Made by a program: the position numbers and the translations under genes
Assembly (NCBI RefSeq): GCF_008728835.1
Contig: NZ_CP042582.1
Coordinates: 806,001-870,000, forward strand
DNA: 64,000 nucleotides
Origin: Hypericibacter adhaerens
GTDB lineage: Bacteria > Pseudomonadota > Alphaproteobacteria > Dongiales > Dongiaceae
Direction of reading: 5' to 3'
In this document: piece after piece, positions 16,587 to 25,228 of the stretch
How positions within the stretch are numbered: the first letter of the stretch is position 1
Layout of the letters: each line of letters opens with the position of its first letter
Notes under the pieces: generated by a model
Told to the model about the DNA's origin: nothing
Database searches by the model: none
What the model saw: the letters and a program-made list of their open reading frames with translations, nothing else

Positions 16587-16817
16587 TGCTTCAGGAAAGA
16601 GCGAGAACGTCGATCGCCAATCTCGCTCGAGCCTCCGACCGCAGAAGTGTTCAAGACCGGCCCTTTGTGCCCATGACAATTTTCCGTCGGAGCCGCGCTC
16701 CGGCGCGACGCTTTGTCCCGCGCACGGAGTTGTTACCGGCGCCGTCCCCGCTCCGCGGCTAGCCTTGGGCTCGCGGGGGTCGAGCCTGGCGGCAGCCACG
16801 AGGGTAGGAATCGATCC

Positions 16818-17930
16818 ATGCCTGAAACGCCAACGCCGAAACGACCGAGAGACGACGAGCCACCGCCTTTGAGCCTGATCGCCGTCCTGTTGCGGCTGGG
16901 GATCATCGGGCTCGTCTCGCTCCTCGTCACCGCCGCCTTCCTCTATGCCGGCGGCTGGCTCTCGCCCGACCGGCTGACGCCGGTCAAGGTGGTCGACCGC
17001 TTCGAGCAGGTTGACGGCATCAGCGCCGGCTTCCGCCGCAACCATGCCAAGGGGCTCTGCTTCGCCGGCGTGTTCCAGAGCAACGGCCAGGGCCTGCGCG
17101 TCTCGCGCGCGAGCGTCTTCGACATGGGCGAGGTGCCCGTGGTCGGCCGCTTCGCGCTCGCGGGCGGCCAGCCCTACCTGCCGGACACGCCGCAGATGGT
17201 GCGCAGCATGGCGGTGCGCTTCATGCCGGCCGACGGCGAGGATTGGCGCACCGGCATGAACGACATTCCGGTCTTCCCGGTGAGCACGCCGGAGGCCTTC
17301 TACGAGCAGCTCGCCGTGTTCGCGCCCGATCCCGCGACCGGCAAGCCGGACCCCGCCCGGATGGCCGACTTCTTCGCCCGCCATCCCGAGAGCGCCCATG
17401 CGATCGAGCTGATCAAGGCGCGCGCGGTCTCCTCGGGCTTCCATAACGACACCTTCAACAGCCTCGATGCCTTCCGCTTCGTCGATGCCGAGGGCAAGTC
17501 GGTGGCGGTGCGCTGGTCGATGGTGCCCGATGCGCCGTTCGAGGCCGCGGCCGCGGCGCCCGGTGCGGACAAGAACTATCTCTTCGAGGATCTCATCGCC
17601 CGCATCGGGCAGCAGCCGGTACAGTTCCATCTCGTCGTGACGATCGGCCAGCCGGGCGATCCCACCAACGACGCCACCGTCGCCTGGCCGCCGGAACGCG
17701 AGCGGATCGATGTCGGCACGCTGTCGATCCACGCGGTCGAAGGCGAGGATGTCGGCGCCTGCCGCGACGTGAATTTCGATCCGCTGGTCCTGCCGGCCGG
17801 CATCGAGCCTTCCGACGATCCGCTCTTGAGCGCGCGCTCGGCCGTCTATTCGCGCTCCTTCTGGCGGCGCGCCGGCGAGAGCAAGGACCCCAGCGCCGTG
17901 ACCACGCCGGCGGCAGACAAGGGCGCCTGA
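16818..17930 (+). CDS. Membrane-anchored catalase-like heme peroxidase (SrpA-type)
   Basis: 370 residues from the ATG after AGGGTAGGA. One N-terminal helix (about 19-46) anchors the protein, with the enzyme domain probably periplasmic. The minimal catalase core shows RRNHAKGLCFAG with presumed distal His76, and SARSAVYSRSFWRR near the C-terminus with presumed heme-ligand Tyr344. It lacks the length of true catalases (about 480 residues or more), so peroxidase activity with an external electron donor is likelier than fast H2O2 dismutation. The GTG of the cytochrome b gene starts two bases after its stop, indicating translational coupling and a joint function. Confidence 0.9.
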   Translation: MPETPTPKRPRDDEPPPLSLIAVLLRLGIIGLVSLLVTAAFLYAGGWLSPDRLTPVKVVDRFEQVDGISAGFRRNHAKGLCFAGVFQSNGQGLRVSRASVFDMGEVPVVGRFALAGGQPYLPDTPQMVRSMAVRFMPADGEDWRTGMNDIPVFPVSTPEAFYEQLAVFAPDPATGKPDPARMADFFARHPESAHAIELIKARAVSSGFHNDTFNSLDAFRFVDAEGKSVAVRWSMVPDAPFEAAAAAPGADKNYLFEDLIARIGQQPVQFHLVVTIGQPGDPTNDATVAWPPERERIDVGTLSIHAVEGEDVGACRDVNFDPLVLPAGIEPSDDPLLSARSAVYSRSFWRRAGESKDPSAVTTPAADKGA

Positions 17931-17932
17931 TC

Positions 17933-18481
17933 GTGGCAGCGGCTCATCGGTTTCCGGCCTTCTCGCGCTTCCTGCATTGGCTGATGGCGGTCCTGGTGCT
18001 GGCGATGCTCTTCATCGGCGCCGGCATGACCGCCTCGATCGGCGATTACCACTGGCTTCTCACCATCCATCGTCCGCTCGGCCTCGCGATCCTGATCCTG
18101 GTCGCCATCCGCCTGATCAACCGGCTGCTGAACCCGCCCCCGCCGCTGCCGGCCGCCATGCCGGGCTGGCAGCGTTTCGCCGCCAAGGCCTCGCATTGGC
18201 TGCTCTATATCCTGATGTTCGCGCTCCCCATCGTCGGCTGGGCGATGCTCTCGGCCGGGCCCTATCCCGTGGTGGTGTGGGGCTCCTTCGTCCTGCCGCC
18301 GATCCTGCCGCAGGACGCCATGCTCTTCGCCACCTTGCGCGAGCTGCACCGCATCCTGGCCTATCTGCTGTTCCTCACCTTCCTCGCCCATCTGGGAGCG
18401 GCGCTCCTGCACGCCTTGATCTTTCGCGATAGCGTGTTTCAGAGCATGGCCTCCTGGCGCGCGACCCCTCCCTGGCGCTGA
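17933..18481 (+). CDS. Cytochrome b561-type membrane protein
   Basis: 182 residues from a GTG two bases after the peroxidase stop codon. Four transmembrane helices carry the heme-ligand histidines of the CybB family: RFLHWLMAVLVLAM, WLLTIHRPLGLAIL, ASHWLLYILMFALPIVGWAM and ELHRILAYLLFLTFLAHLGAALLHALIF. It probably takes electrons from quinol or another donor and passes them to the coupled peroxidase. The last codons (TPPWR plus stop) lie in the first unit of a 17-bp tandem repeat, so the C-terminus may have been changed by repeat growth. Confidence 0.9.
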   Translation: MAAAHRFPAFSRFLHWLMAVLVLAMLFIGAGMTASIGDYHWLLTIHRPLGLAILILVAIRLINRLLNPPPPLPAAMPGWQRFAAKASHWLLYILMFALPIVGWAMLSAGPYPVVVWGSFVLPPILPQDAMLFATLRELHRILAYLLFLTFLAHLGAALLHALIFRDSVFQSMASWRATPPWR

Positions 18482-18514
18482 CCCCTCCCTGGCGCTGACC
18501 CCTCCCTGGCGCTG
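18464..18514. repeat. Three perfect tandem copies of a 17-bp unit
   Basis: ACCCCTCCCTGGCGCTG at 18464-18480, 18481-18497 and 18498-18514. The first copy overlaps the end of the cytochrome b gene, and the stop codon lies at its junction with the second. A class A repeat follows directly. Confidence 0.95.
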
Positions 18515-18516
18515 AT

Positions 18517-18606
18517 CCCTCCCCCTACCCCCTCCCGCAAGGGGAGGGGGCGAGATGTTTGTTGTGCCAGCCCCCTCCCCTTGCGGGAGGGGGTAGGGGG
18601 AGGGGG
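18517..18606. repeat. Class A intergenic repeat
   Basis: Complete unit with spacer CGAGATGTTTGTTGTGCCAG. It lies between the cytochrome b gene and the solute-binding protein gene, immediately after the 17-bp tandem array. Confidence 0.85.
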
Positions 18607-18652
18607 TGTTTCAGGTTAGATTGACGCCATCGATCTTCGGGCGCGGTCGGGG

Positions 18653-19561
18653 ATGGCGGCAAGAATGGGTCGTCGGGCCTTCATGCTCGCTGTGGCGGGC
18701 GTTCTCTGGATTTGTCTTTTCTCCGGCCCGGCATCGGCGCAGACGCTCGACCGGATCGCGGCGGGCAACGCGGTCCATATCGGCTTCGTGCCGGGCCAGG
18801 CGCCCTTCGCCATCGAGAATGCCGGCGGCCCGCCCACCGGCTATGCGATCGATCTCTGCAATCATGTGGTCGCCAGGATCCGCGAGATCGTTCCCGGCAT
18901 CGCCGTCCGCTACACCGAGATCAGCCTGGTCGATGCCTTCGACGCGGTGGCGTCGGGCAAGATCGATCTTCTCTGCGGCGCCATCACCCAGACGCTGGAG
19001 CGCCGGGAGAAGGTCGATTTCTCGCAGGCGATCTTCACGACCGGCATGACCGGCCTGCTGCGCCGCGATTCGCCGCGCGATCTCCATGAGCTGTTCCTGG
19101 GCGAGCGCAGCATCAGCCCGCCGCGCTCGCCGAGCCTCACGCCCTATCTCCGCAGCCGGATCGGGGTGCGCCAGGGCAGCACGGCCGAGACGGTGCTGCG
19201 CCAGGCCGTCGCGGAAGGCCAGTACAGCGTCGATCTCGTCGAGTTCGAAGGGCACGACCAGGGGCTGGCGGCGCTCGAAGCGCGCCGGATCGACGCCTAT
19301 TGCGCCGACCAGGCGTTGCTCCTGGGCCTGCTGTCGCAGGCGCGCGATCCTGCTCGTCTGGTGGTTGGCAACCGGCTCCTGACGCGGGAGCCCTATGGGA
19401 TCGCGCTCGCCAGGGGCGACAGCGATCTGCGGCTGCTGGTGGACCGCGCCCTGACCGATTTCTACGCAACCCCGGAATTCGCGGCGCTGCTCAAGACCTA
19501 TTTCGGTGCGAGGGCCGGGGAGCTGCAGCCGCAGATCCGCGCCATGGCGGTTCCCGAATGA
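18653..19561 (+). CDS. Periplasmic solute-binding protein (amino-acid ABC transporter type, SBP family 3)
   Basis: 302 residues. The signal peptide (MGRRAFMLAVAG to GPASAQ) is clear; ATG 18665 is an alternative start. The mature protein shows GFVPGQAPFAIENAGGPPTG, DAFDAVASGKIDLLCGAITQT (the family DxDL region), KVDFSQAIFTTG and RIGVRQGSTAE. It probably binds a polar amino acid or related compound in the periplasm. No ABC permease or ATPase gene is adjacent. The next gene is an APC-type permease starting 25 bases later, an unusual partner. Confidence 0.87.
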   Translation: MAARMGRRAFMLAVAGVLWICLFSGPASAQTLDRIAAGNAVHIGFVPGQAPFAIENAGGPPTGYAIDLCNHVVARIREIVPGIAVRYTEISLVDAFDAVASGKIDLLCGAITQTLERREKVDFSQAIFTTGMTGLLRRDSPRDLHELFLGERSISPPRSPSLTPYLRSRIGVRQGSTAETVLRQAVAEGQYSVDLVEFEGHDQGLAALEARRIDAYCADQALLLGLLSQARDPARLVVGNRLLTREPYGIALARGDSDLRLLVDRALTDFYATPEFAALLKTYFGARAGELQPQIRAMAVPE

Positions 19562-19586
19562 GCGGGCGGAAGAGGGAAGGCAAGCG

Positions 19587-20936
19587 ATGAGCTCGAGCGC
19601 CCGGCAGATCGGCCTTTTCCCCGCGACCATGCTGGTGGCCGGCAACATGATCGGTGCCGGCATCTTCATGATGCCGACGGTGATGGCGAGCATCGGCGGC
19701 ATCGCCTCGCTCGGCTGGCTGGTGACGGCGCCCGGCGCCTTCATCATGGGCTACATGTTCGCGAGGCTCGGGCGGGTGAGCCCCAAGGCCGGCGGACCTT
19801 ACGCCTATGCGCGCGAGGCGCTCGGCGATTTCGCCGGCTTCCAGTGCAACCTGCTCTACTGGTTCTCGAACGTGGTCGCGAACATCGCGATCGCCACCTC
19901 CATGACCGGCTATATCGCCGTCTTCTTTCCGGCGCTCCGGGTGCCGCTCATCGGCGCTTGCGCCACCGTGGTCGTGGTCTGGCTCTCGGCCTTCCTCAAC
20001 ATGATCGGGCCGCGGCTGGTGACGCGGTTCGAGACCGTCACCACGCTGCTCGGCATCGGGCCGATCGCGCTGGTGGGGATCGGCGGCTGGCTCTTCTTCG
20101 ATCCCGAGATCTTCCGCACGGGCTGGAATCCGGCGGGGCTCGGCGAGTTCCATGCGATCTCGGCCGCGGTCTCGATCATGTTCTGGTCCTTCATGGGGGT
20201 CGAGAGCGCCTCGGTCGCCGCCGCCGTCGTCAAGGACCCGGAGAAGAACATCGGCCGGGCGACGCTGCTGGGCGTGCTGATCGCGGCCCTCGTCTATGTG
20301 CTGAGCACCACCGCCATCATGGGCATCATCCCGAACGACGCGCTGCGCCATTCGACGGCGCCCTTCGCCGATGCGGCGATGCGCGCACTGGGGCCGGTCG
20401 GCGGCACGTTCATCACCCTCTGCGCCATCGTCAAGGCCTCGGGCTGCCTCGGCGGCTGGACCCTGATCAATGCCGAGACAGCGCTGGCGACCGCGAAGGA
20501 CGGGCTCTTCCCCGCGATGTTCGCCCGGACCGATTCGCGCGGCGTGCCGGTGCTGGGCCTCGTCATCGTCTCCATCATCATGAGCGCCATCGTGTTCGCG
20601 ACCGTGTCGCCCTCGATCGGCGAGACCTTCATGGTGCTGGCCGACATCGCCGTGCTGCTGGTGCTGACGCCCTACATCTTCGCGGCCGTCTCGATCGCCC
20701 ATTACGTCCAGGCGAAGGTGGTCACGCGCTCCTTCATCTGGGTCGGCCTGATCACCATCGCCTACTGCCTCGCCGTGATCGTCGCCTCGGCCGGCACCGC
20801 CGTCGCCGTCAGCATGGCGCTGGGCCTGGCGACGGCACCGCTCTTCCGCGTCTTCCTCGCCTTCGGCGGCAACAACGGCAACGGTCCGGCGAAGCCCGTC
20901 GTGATCGATCAGGACCAGGCCCGCTCGGCGCTCTAG
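19587..20936 (+). CDS. APC-family amino acid/polyamine permease (PotE/AdiC/CadB-like)
   Basis: 449 residues from the ATG after GAGGGAAGG. About twelve membrane helices. The first helix has the APC motif LVAGNMIGAGIFMMP, and the sixth region has FWSFMGVESASVAAAVVKDP (the substrate-site F/E-S motif), followed by NIGRATLLGVL. This resembles the exchangers for putrescine/ornithine, agmatine/arginine or cadaverine/lysine. The stop codon overlaps the stop of the convergent kinase gene (20933-20936). Substrate not determined; a polyamine is plausible given PuuD- and PuuB-like genes elsewhere in the window. Confidence 0.88.
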   Translation: MSSSARQIGLFPATMLVAGNMIGAGIFMMPTVMASIGGIASLGWLVTAPGAFIMGYMFARLGRVSPKAGGPYAYAREALGDFAGFQCNLLYWFSNVVANIAIATSMTGYIAVFFPALRVPLIGACATVVVVWLSAFLNMIGPRLVTRFETVTTLLGIGPIALVGIGGWLFFDPEIFRTGWNPAGLGEFHAISAAVSIMFWSFMGVESASVAAAVVKDPEKNIGRATLLGVLIAALVYVLSTTAIMGIIPNDALRHSTAPFADAAMRALGPVGGTFITLCAIVKASGCLGGWTLINAETALATAKDGLFPAMFARTDSRGVPVLGLVIVSIIMSAIVFATVSPSIGETFMVLADIAVLLVLTPYIFAAVSIAHYVQAKVVTRSFIWVGLITIAYCLAVIVASAGTAVAVSMALGLATAPLFRVFLAFGGNNGNGPAKPVVIDQDQARSAL

Positions 20937-22012
20937 GTTGCAGCCGTGCCTTGCCCGATCATCGGCGGCGGCTGGGGCAGGCCGATGAGCTCTTCCGCCC
21001 AGCGCAGGCAGACCGCGAGCTGCATCCGCTGCACCCACCGGAGCCGCGGCAGGCCCGGGGGCGGCGGCAGCCAGGCCTTGTCGGCGAAATAGCCGGCGGC
21101 GAAGGCGAGGGCCACCTGCTGGTCGCGCAAGGGGAAGCGCAGATTCATCGCGCGCTCGAACAAGGCGACGGTCTCGCCGGCAGGCGGCCCGCCTTCGCCC
21201 TCGACGCTGGGGGCGAAGAAGACGGCGTCGAGCGCCACCGGTCCTGGGGTGAGATAGGACCAGTCGAGCAGCACCGGCGCGCCGTCCGGCCGGAACAGCA
21301 GATTGTCCGAGCGCAAGTCGAGGTGAATCAGCGAAACCGCGCGGTCCTCCTTCGGATGCAGCAGCGCCGGGGCGGCAGCCTGCAATTCGACCAAAGGCGG
21401 CAGGGCTCGCTCGAGCCAGGCTCTCGCCGCGGCGTGGTCCTGGAACAGCGAGAGCAGCCCTGCCTGCTCTTCGGGGGAGCGCGCCAGCAGGAGCCAGCCC
21501 GAGTCGGGATCGGTCAGATCGACGGCGAGCGAGCGGTAGGAATCGGGCCGCGACCAGCGGGCGGCTTCCGGCCGCGCGCGGTCGTAGAACGCGGCCAGCG
21601 CCGCCGCCAGCCGCGCGAGCTTGGCGCGGCTCCAGGGCAGGGCTTTTCCGGTTTCCGGGATGGCTTCGAGCAGCAGCATCGACCAGTCGCCTTCCTCGGC
21701 CGTGCCGATGAAATCCGGAGCGAGGCCGCCGAGAATGGGAAGGGCGCGGTAATTCTCGATCTCCTGCGCCAGCGACAGGCGGCCCTCGCGCGTCTGGCCC
21801 GGATGGGTCCCCTTGACGAAAAGGCGGCGTCCGTCGCCGAGCGTCAGATGGAACGAGGCCGAGGGCGAATAGCCGCCCCAGGCGATGTCGGCATTCGCGA
21901 TCGGCGCCTTCGCGATGCGCTCGATCTCGGCGACCAGCGAGGCCGGCACCTCGCGCCAGCCGGGCTTGCTTTCGCGGATCGCCGGCGGCGGCTCGGTGAA
22001 GCGCCGGCTCAC
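20933..22012 (-). CDS. Aminoglycoside phosphotransferase-fold kinase
   Basis: 359 residues. LIHLDLRSDNLLF is the catalytic-loop Brenner motif with the base Asp, and VLLDWSYLTPGPVALDAVFF holds the metal-binding Asp. FVKGTHPGQ near residue 60 gives the N-lobe Lys. The APH/choline-kinase superfamily phosphorylates small molecules, and no resistance role is implied. Its start overlaps the stop of the FAD dehydrogenase gene (ATGA at 22009-22012), so the two are cotranscribed. Confidence 0.85.
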   Translation of the reverse strand: MSRRFTEPPPAIRESKPGWREVPASLVAEIERIAKAPIANADIAWGGYSPSASFHLTLGDGRRLFVKGTHPGQTREGRLSLAQEIENYRALPILGGLAPDFIGTAEEGDWSMLLLEAIPETGKALPWSRAKLARLAAALAAFYDRARPEAARWSRPDSYRSLAVDLTDPDSGWLLLARSPEEQAGLLSLFQDHAAARAWLERALPPLVELQAAAPALLHPKEDRAVSLIHLDLRSDNLLFRPDGAPVLLDWSYLTPGPVALDAVFFAPSVEGEGGPPAGETVALFERAMNLRFPLRDQQVALAFAAGYFADKAWLPPPPGLPRLRWVQRMQLAVCLRWAEELIGLPQPPPMIGQGTAAT

Positions 22013-23604
22013 AAGCGCCGCCAGTCCTTCAGCACGCGCATCGCGGCGTTGCGGCCCGGCGCGCCCGAGACGCCGCCGCCGGGGTGCGCGCCGGCGCCAC
22101 AGAGATAGAGCGCCTTGATCGGCGTGCGGTATTGCGCGGCGTCGGGATGGGGCCTGAGCGAGAAGATCTGACCGGGATCGAGCTGGCCGTGATAGACGTC
22201 GCCGCCGGTGAGGCCGAAGACGCGCTCGAGATCGGCGGGGCTGTAGGCGCGCCAGCCCAGCACCAGCTTGCGGAGGTTGGGGATGTAGCGCTCGGCCGTG
22301 GCGAGGATGCCCTCGACCGCCTCGGCGCGCGCGCTGTCCCAGGTGCGGCCGTTCGCCAGTTCGTAAGGATAGTGCTGCGCCAGGATCGAGAGGATATGGC
22401 AGCCCTCGGGCGCCAGGCTCGGATCGGTCGCGGTCGGGATCACCGCGTCGAGGATCGGGTCGGCCGGCAGTTCGCCGCGCTTGGCGGCGCGGAAGGCCTC
22501 GTCATAGGCGGCATAGTCCCGCACCATGCGGATGAAGGCCTTATGCTGCGGGCCGATGCCGGCGCCGGGGCGCGAGGCGAATTCCGGCACGCCCGAAAGC
22601 GCGAAATTCACGCGGAAGGAGCCCGAGGCCATGCGGTAGCTGCGGATGCCGGCGGCGAATGCCTCCGGCAGGCGCGCCTCGCCGACGAGGCCGAGAAAAG
22701 TGCGCTTGGGATCGGCGTTGGAAAGCAGGACCTTCGCGCGGATCGCCTCGCCGGTCTCGAGCGTCACGCCGATGGCGCGGCCGTCCTCGATCAGGACGGT
22801 CGCGACCGGCGCCTTCACCCGGATCTCGGCGCCGAAGGATTGGGCAGCCTTGGCCATGGCTTGCGTCACCGTGCCCATGCCGCCCTTCGGCAGGTGCCAG
22901 GCGCCGCGCTCGCCCTCGACCTCGCCGATGCCCAGATGCAGCAGGTTGATCGCCGAGCCCGGTTCGTCCAGCGCCACGAAGGCGCCGGCGGTCGCGGTCG
23001 CCGCATACATGGTCTTGACCGCGTCGCTGTCGAAATATTTCTCGAGGATCGTGCCGACTGGCGTCAGGAAGAGCTGCAGGAACTGGTGGCGCTCCTCGGG
23101 CGAGAGCCCCTTGAGGCCGCGTCCCAGCCGCCAGCCGCCGAGAAGATCGGCGAACCCGCCGCCGGAAAGCCGCGGCGGCTCGACCAGCATCTCGGCCCGC
23201 ACCAGATCGCCCGCCTTGCGCAGCAGCGCGCCGAGCCGGCCCATCGCGTCCCAGTCGCGGTTGGAGAAGCGCGCCACCTCGGCGCGGTCGGCGGCCTCGC
23301 CGCCGCTCAAGAGCAGCGAGCGCCCGTCGCCGAAGGCGCCGAAGGAGCCGCCCATGCGCATCGTCTCGAAGCCGTGCTTCTTGAGCTCGAGCTCCCGGAT
23401 CACCTCGGGGCGCAGCAGGCTCACCACATAGGCCGCGGCCGAGTTGCGGAAGCCCGGATGGAACTCCTCGGTCAGCACGGCGCCGCCGACCACCTCTCGG
23501 CGCTCCAGCACCAGCACGCGCCTGCCGGCCTTGGCGAGATAGCCCGCCGCGGCGAGCCCGTTATGCCCGGCCCCGATGACGATCGCGTCCCATGCTTCAG
23601 TCAC
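22009..23604 (-). CDS. Phytoene desaturase-like FAD/NAD(P)-binding oxidoreductase
   Basis: 531 residues from a GTG at 23602-23604 preceded by GGAAGGGAA. The ORF extends to an ATG at 23655, but that ATG lies in a REP palindrome. The N-terminus AIVIGAGHNGLAAAGYLAKAG is the FAD dinucleotide fold, and VLERREVVGGAVLTEEFHPG is the amine-oxidase/desaturase continuation. The C-terminal YLCGAGAHPGGGVSGAPGRN is the CrtI-type signature. No carotenoid genes are near, so this belongs to the broad PYROXD2-like group of uncertain substrate. It forms an operon with the overlapping kinase gene. Confidence 0.87.
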   Translation of the reverse strand: MTEAWDAIVIGAGHNGLAAAGYLAKAGRRVLVLERREVVGGAVLTEEFHPGFRNSAAAYVVSLLRPEVIRELELKKHGFETMRMGGSFGAFGDGRSLLLSGGEAADRAEVARFSNRDWDAMGRLGALLRKAGDLVRAEMLVEPPRLSGGGFADLLGGWRLGRGLKGLSPEERHQFLQLFLTPVGTILEKYFDSDAVKTMYAATATAGAFVALDEPGSAINLLHLGIGEVEGERGAWHLPKGGMGTVTQAMAKAAQSFGAEIRVKAPVATVLIEDGRAIGVTLETGEAIRAKVLLSNADPKRTFLGLVGEARLPEAFAAGIRSYRMASGSFRVNFALSGVPEFASRPGAGIGPQHKAFIRMVRDYAAYDEAFRAAKRGELPADPILDAVIPTATDPSLAPEGCHILSILAQHYPYELANGRTWDSARAEAVEGILATAERYIPNLRKLVLGWRAYSPADLERVFGLTGGDVYHGQLDPGQIFSLRPHPDAAQYRTPIKALYLCGAGAHPGGGVSGAPGRNAAMRVLKDWRRL

Positions 23605-23650
23605 GCGCGGTTCCCTTCCGAATGCGTCTCTGGCGACAATGCTCTCTTTC

Positions 23651-23730
23651 GTCATCCCCGCGAACGCGGGGATCCATCTTGATCCAGGTCACCAGGCTTT
23701 GACGTGGATCCCCGCGTTCGCGGGGATGAC
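23651..23730. repeat. REP-type palindrome (GTCATCCCCGCG family)
   Basis: The perfect 26-bp arms (23651-23676 and 23705-23730) begin GTCATCCCCGCGAACGCGGG, and each arm contains its own smaller CCCCGCGAACGCGGGG hairpin. The loop of 28 bases includes TTGATCCAGGTCACCAGG. It lies between purD and the upstream end of the FAD dehydrogenase gene. This repeat type is common in alphaproteobacterial genomes. Confidence 0.93.
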
Positions 23731-23757
23731 GGTAAGGGACAGCGCGAGAGAGCGTTC

Positions 23758-25065
23758 TCACTTCTCCCGCTCGATCTCCGCCTCGCCGCCGCGCGCGCCG
23801 ATCGCGCGCCAGCCGATGTCGCGCCGGCAGAAGCCTTCCGGCCAGTCGATCTGGTCGACGGCGGCATAGGCGCGGGCCTGGGCCTCGGCCACGGACTTGC
23901 CGAGGGCGCTCACGCCCAGCACGCGGCCGCCAGTGGCCAGTACGCGCCCGTCCTTGCTGCGCTCGGTGCCGGCATGGAACACCACGACATCCTTGAGCGC
24001 AGCGGCGCGGTCGAGCCCGCGGATCTCGGTGCCCTTCTTGTAGGCGCCCGGATAGCCCTGCGCCGCCATCACCACGGTGAGCGCCGCTTCGGTCTTCCAG
24101 CGCAGATGGAACTTGGCCAGCATCCCGTCCGCGGCGGCGATCAGCGCCGGCAGGATGTCCGACATCAGCCGCAGGCAGAGCACCTGGCATTCGGGGTCGC
24201 CGAAGCGGACATTGTATTCGAGGAGCCGCGGCCCCTTGGGTCCGATCATCAGGCCGGCGAAGAGTACGCCGGTGAAAGGACGCCCCTCGGCCTCCATGGC
24301 CTTCACGGTTGGCAGGATGATCGTCCGCATCACCTGCTCGGCCATCGCGTCGGTGACGATGGGGGCCGGCGAATAGGCGCCCATGCCGCCGGTGTTGGGG
24401 CCGGTATCGCCTTCGCCCACCGTCTTGTGGTCCTGCGCCGAGGCCAGCGGCAGCGCGGTCTTGCCGTCCACCAGCGCGAAGAAGCTCGCCTCCTCGCCCG
24501 ACAGGAACTCTTCCACCACGATCTCGGCGCCGGCCGTGCCGAACTCGCGCGCCACCAGCATCGACTCGATGGCCTTGTCGGCCTCCTCGAGGCTCTGCGC
24601 CACCACCACGCCCTTGCCCGCGGCGAGCCCGTCGGCCTTGACCACGATCGGCACGCCCCGCTCGCGGACATAGGCCTTGGCGGGGCCGGCCTCGGTGAAG
24701 CGCCGGAAGGCGGCGGTCGGGATGCCGTATTTGGCGCAGAGCTCCTTCATGAAGGATTTGGAGCCTTCGAGCGCCGCGGCGGGGCCGGACGGCCCGAAGG
24801 TCTTGATCCCGGCGGCGCGCAGCTTGTCGGCCAGGCCCGCCACCAGCGGCGCCTCGGGGCCGACCACGACGAAATCGATCTTCGAGTCGCGCGCGAAGCC
24901 GACCAGCTTGTCGAGCTCGTCCACCTTGATCGGCACGCATTCGGCCTCGGCCGCGATGCCGGCATTGCCCGGCGCGCAATAGAGCTTGTCGCAGAGCGGC
25001 GAGGCCGCGATCGCCCAGCACAGCGCATGCTCGCGTCCGCCCGACCCGACCACCAGGATCCGCAT
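23758..25065 (-). CDS. purD: Phosphoribosylamine-glycine ligase
   Basis: 435 residues from the ATG after AAGGAGA; the longer ORF runs into a class A repeat. [19 protein letters not shown] is the classical GARS N-terminus. The ATP-grasp region includes [32 protein letters not shown] and [14 protein letters not shown], with the metal ligands in the last motif. It catalyses step 2 of purine synthesis: 5-phosphoribosylamine + glycine + ATP to GAR. It is divergent from xseA, with a class A repeat in the shared 163-bp upstream region. Confidence 0.97.
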   Translation of the reverse strand: MRILVVGSGGREHALCWAIAASPLCDKLYCAPGNAGIAAEAECVPIKVDELDKLVGFARDSKIDFVVVGPEAPLVAGLADKLRAAGIKTFGPSGPAAALEGSKSFMKELCAKYGIPTAAFRRFTEAGPAKAYVRERGVPIVVKADGLAAGKGVVVAQSLEEADKAIESMLVAREFGTAGAEIVVEEFLSGEEASFFALVDGKTALPLASAQDHKTVGEGDTGPNTGGMGAYSPAPIVTDAMAEQVMRTIILPTVKAMEAEGRPFTGVLFAGLMIGPKGPRLLEYNVRFGDPECQVLCLRLMSDILPALIAAADGMLAKFHLRWKTEAALTVVMAAQGYPGAYKKGTEIRGLDRAAALKDVVVFHAGTERSKDGRVLATGGRVLGVSALGKSVAEAQARAYAAVDQIDWPEGFCRRDIGWRAIGARGGEAEIEREK

Positions 25066-25102
25066 GCGTGTGTTCTCCTTTTCGTCGATCGCGCGCGGCT
25101 CA

Positions 25103-25192
25103 CCCCTCCCCCTACCCCCTCCCGCAAGGGGAGGGGGCGAGATGTTTATCGTTCCAGCCCCTTCCCCTTGCGGGAGGGGGTAGGGGGAGGGG
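25103..25192. repeat. Class A intergenic repeat
   Basis: Complete unit, spacer CGAGATGTTTATCGTTCCAG. It occupies most of the short divergent region between purD and xseA, so any promoter for either gene must overlap it or lie in the few tens of bases on each side. Confidence 0.85.
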
Positions 25193-25228
25193 TGCCGCCG
25201 GCGCGGGTTCTTAGCATAGAATGGCCGC

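Noticed and set aside
18653-20936. Solute-binding protein plus permease as a complete ABC transporter
   Set aside because: The neighbouring permease is an APC-type secondary carrier and no ABC ATPase is present, so the two cannot form an ABC importer by themselves.
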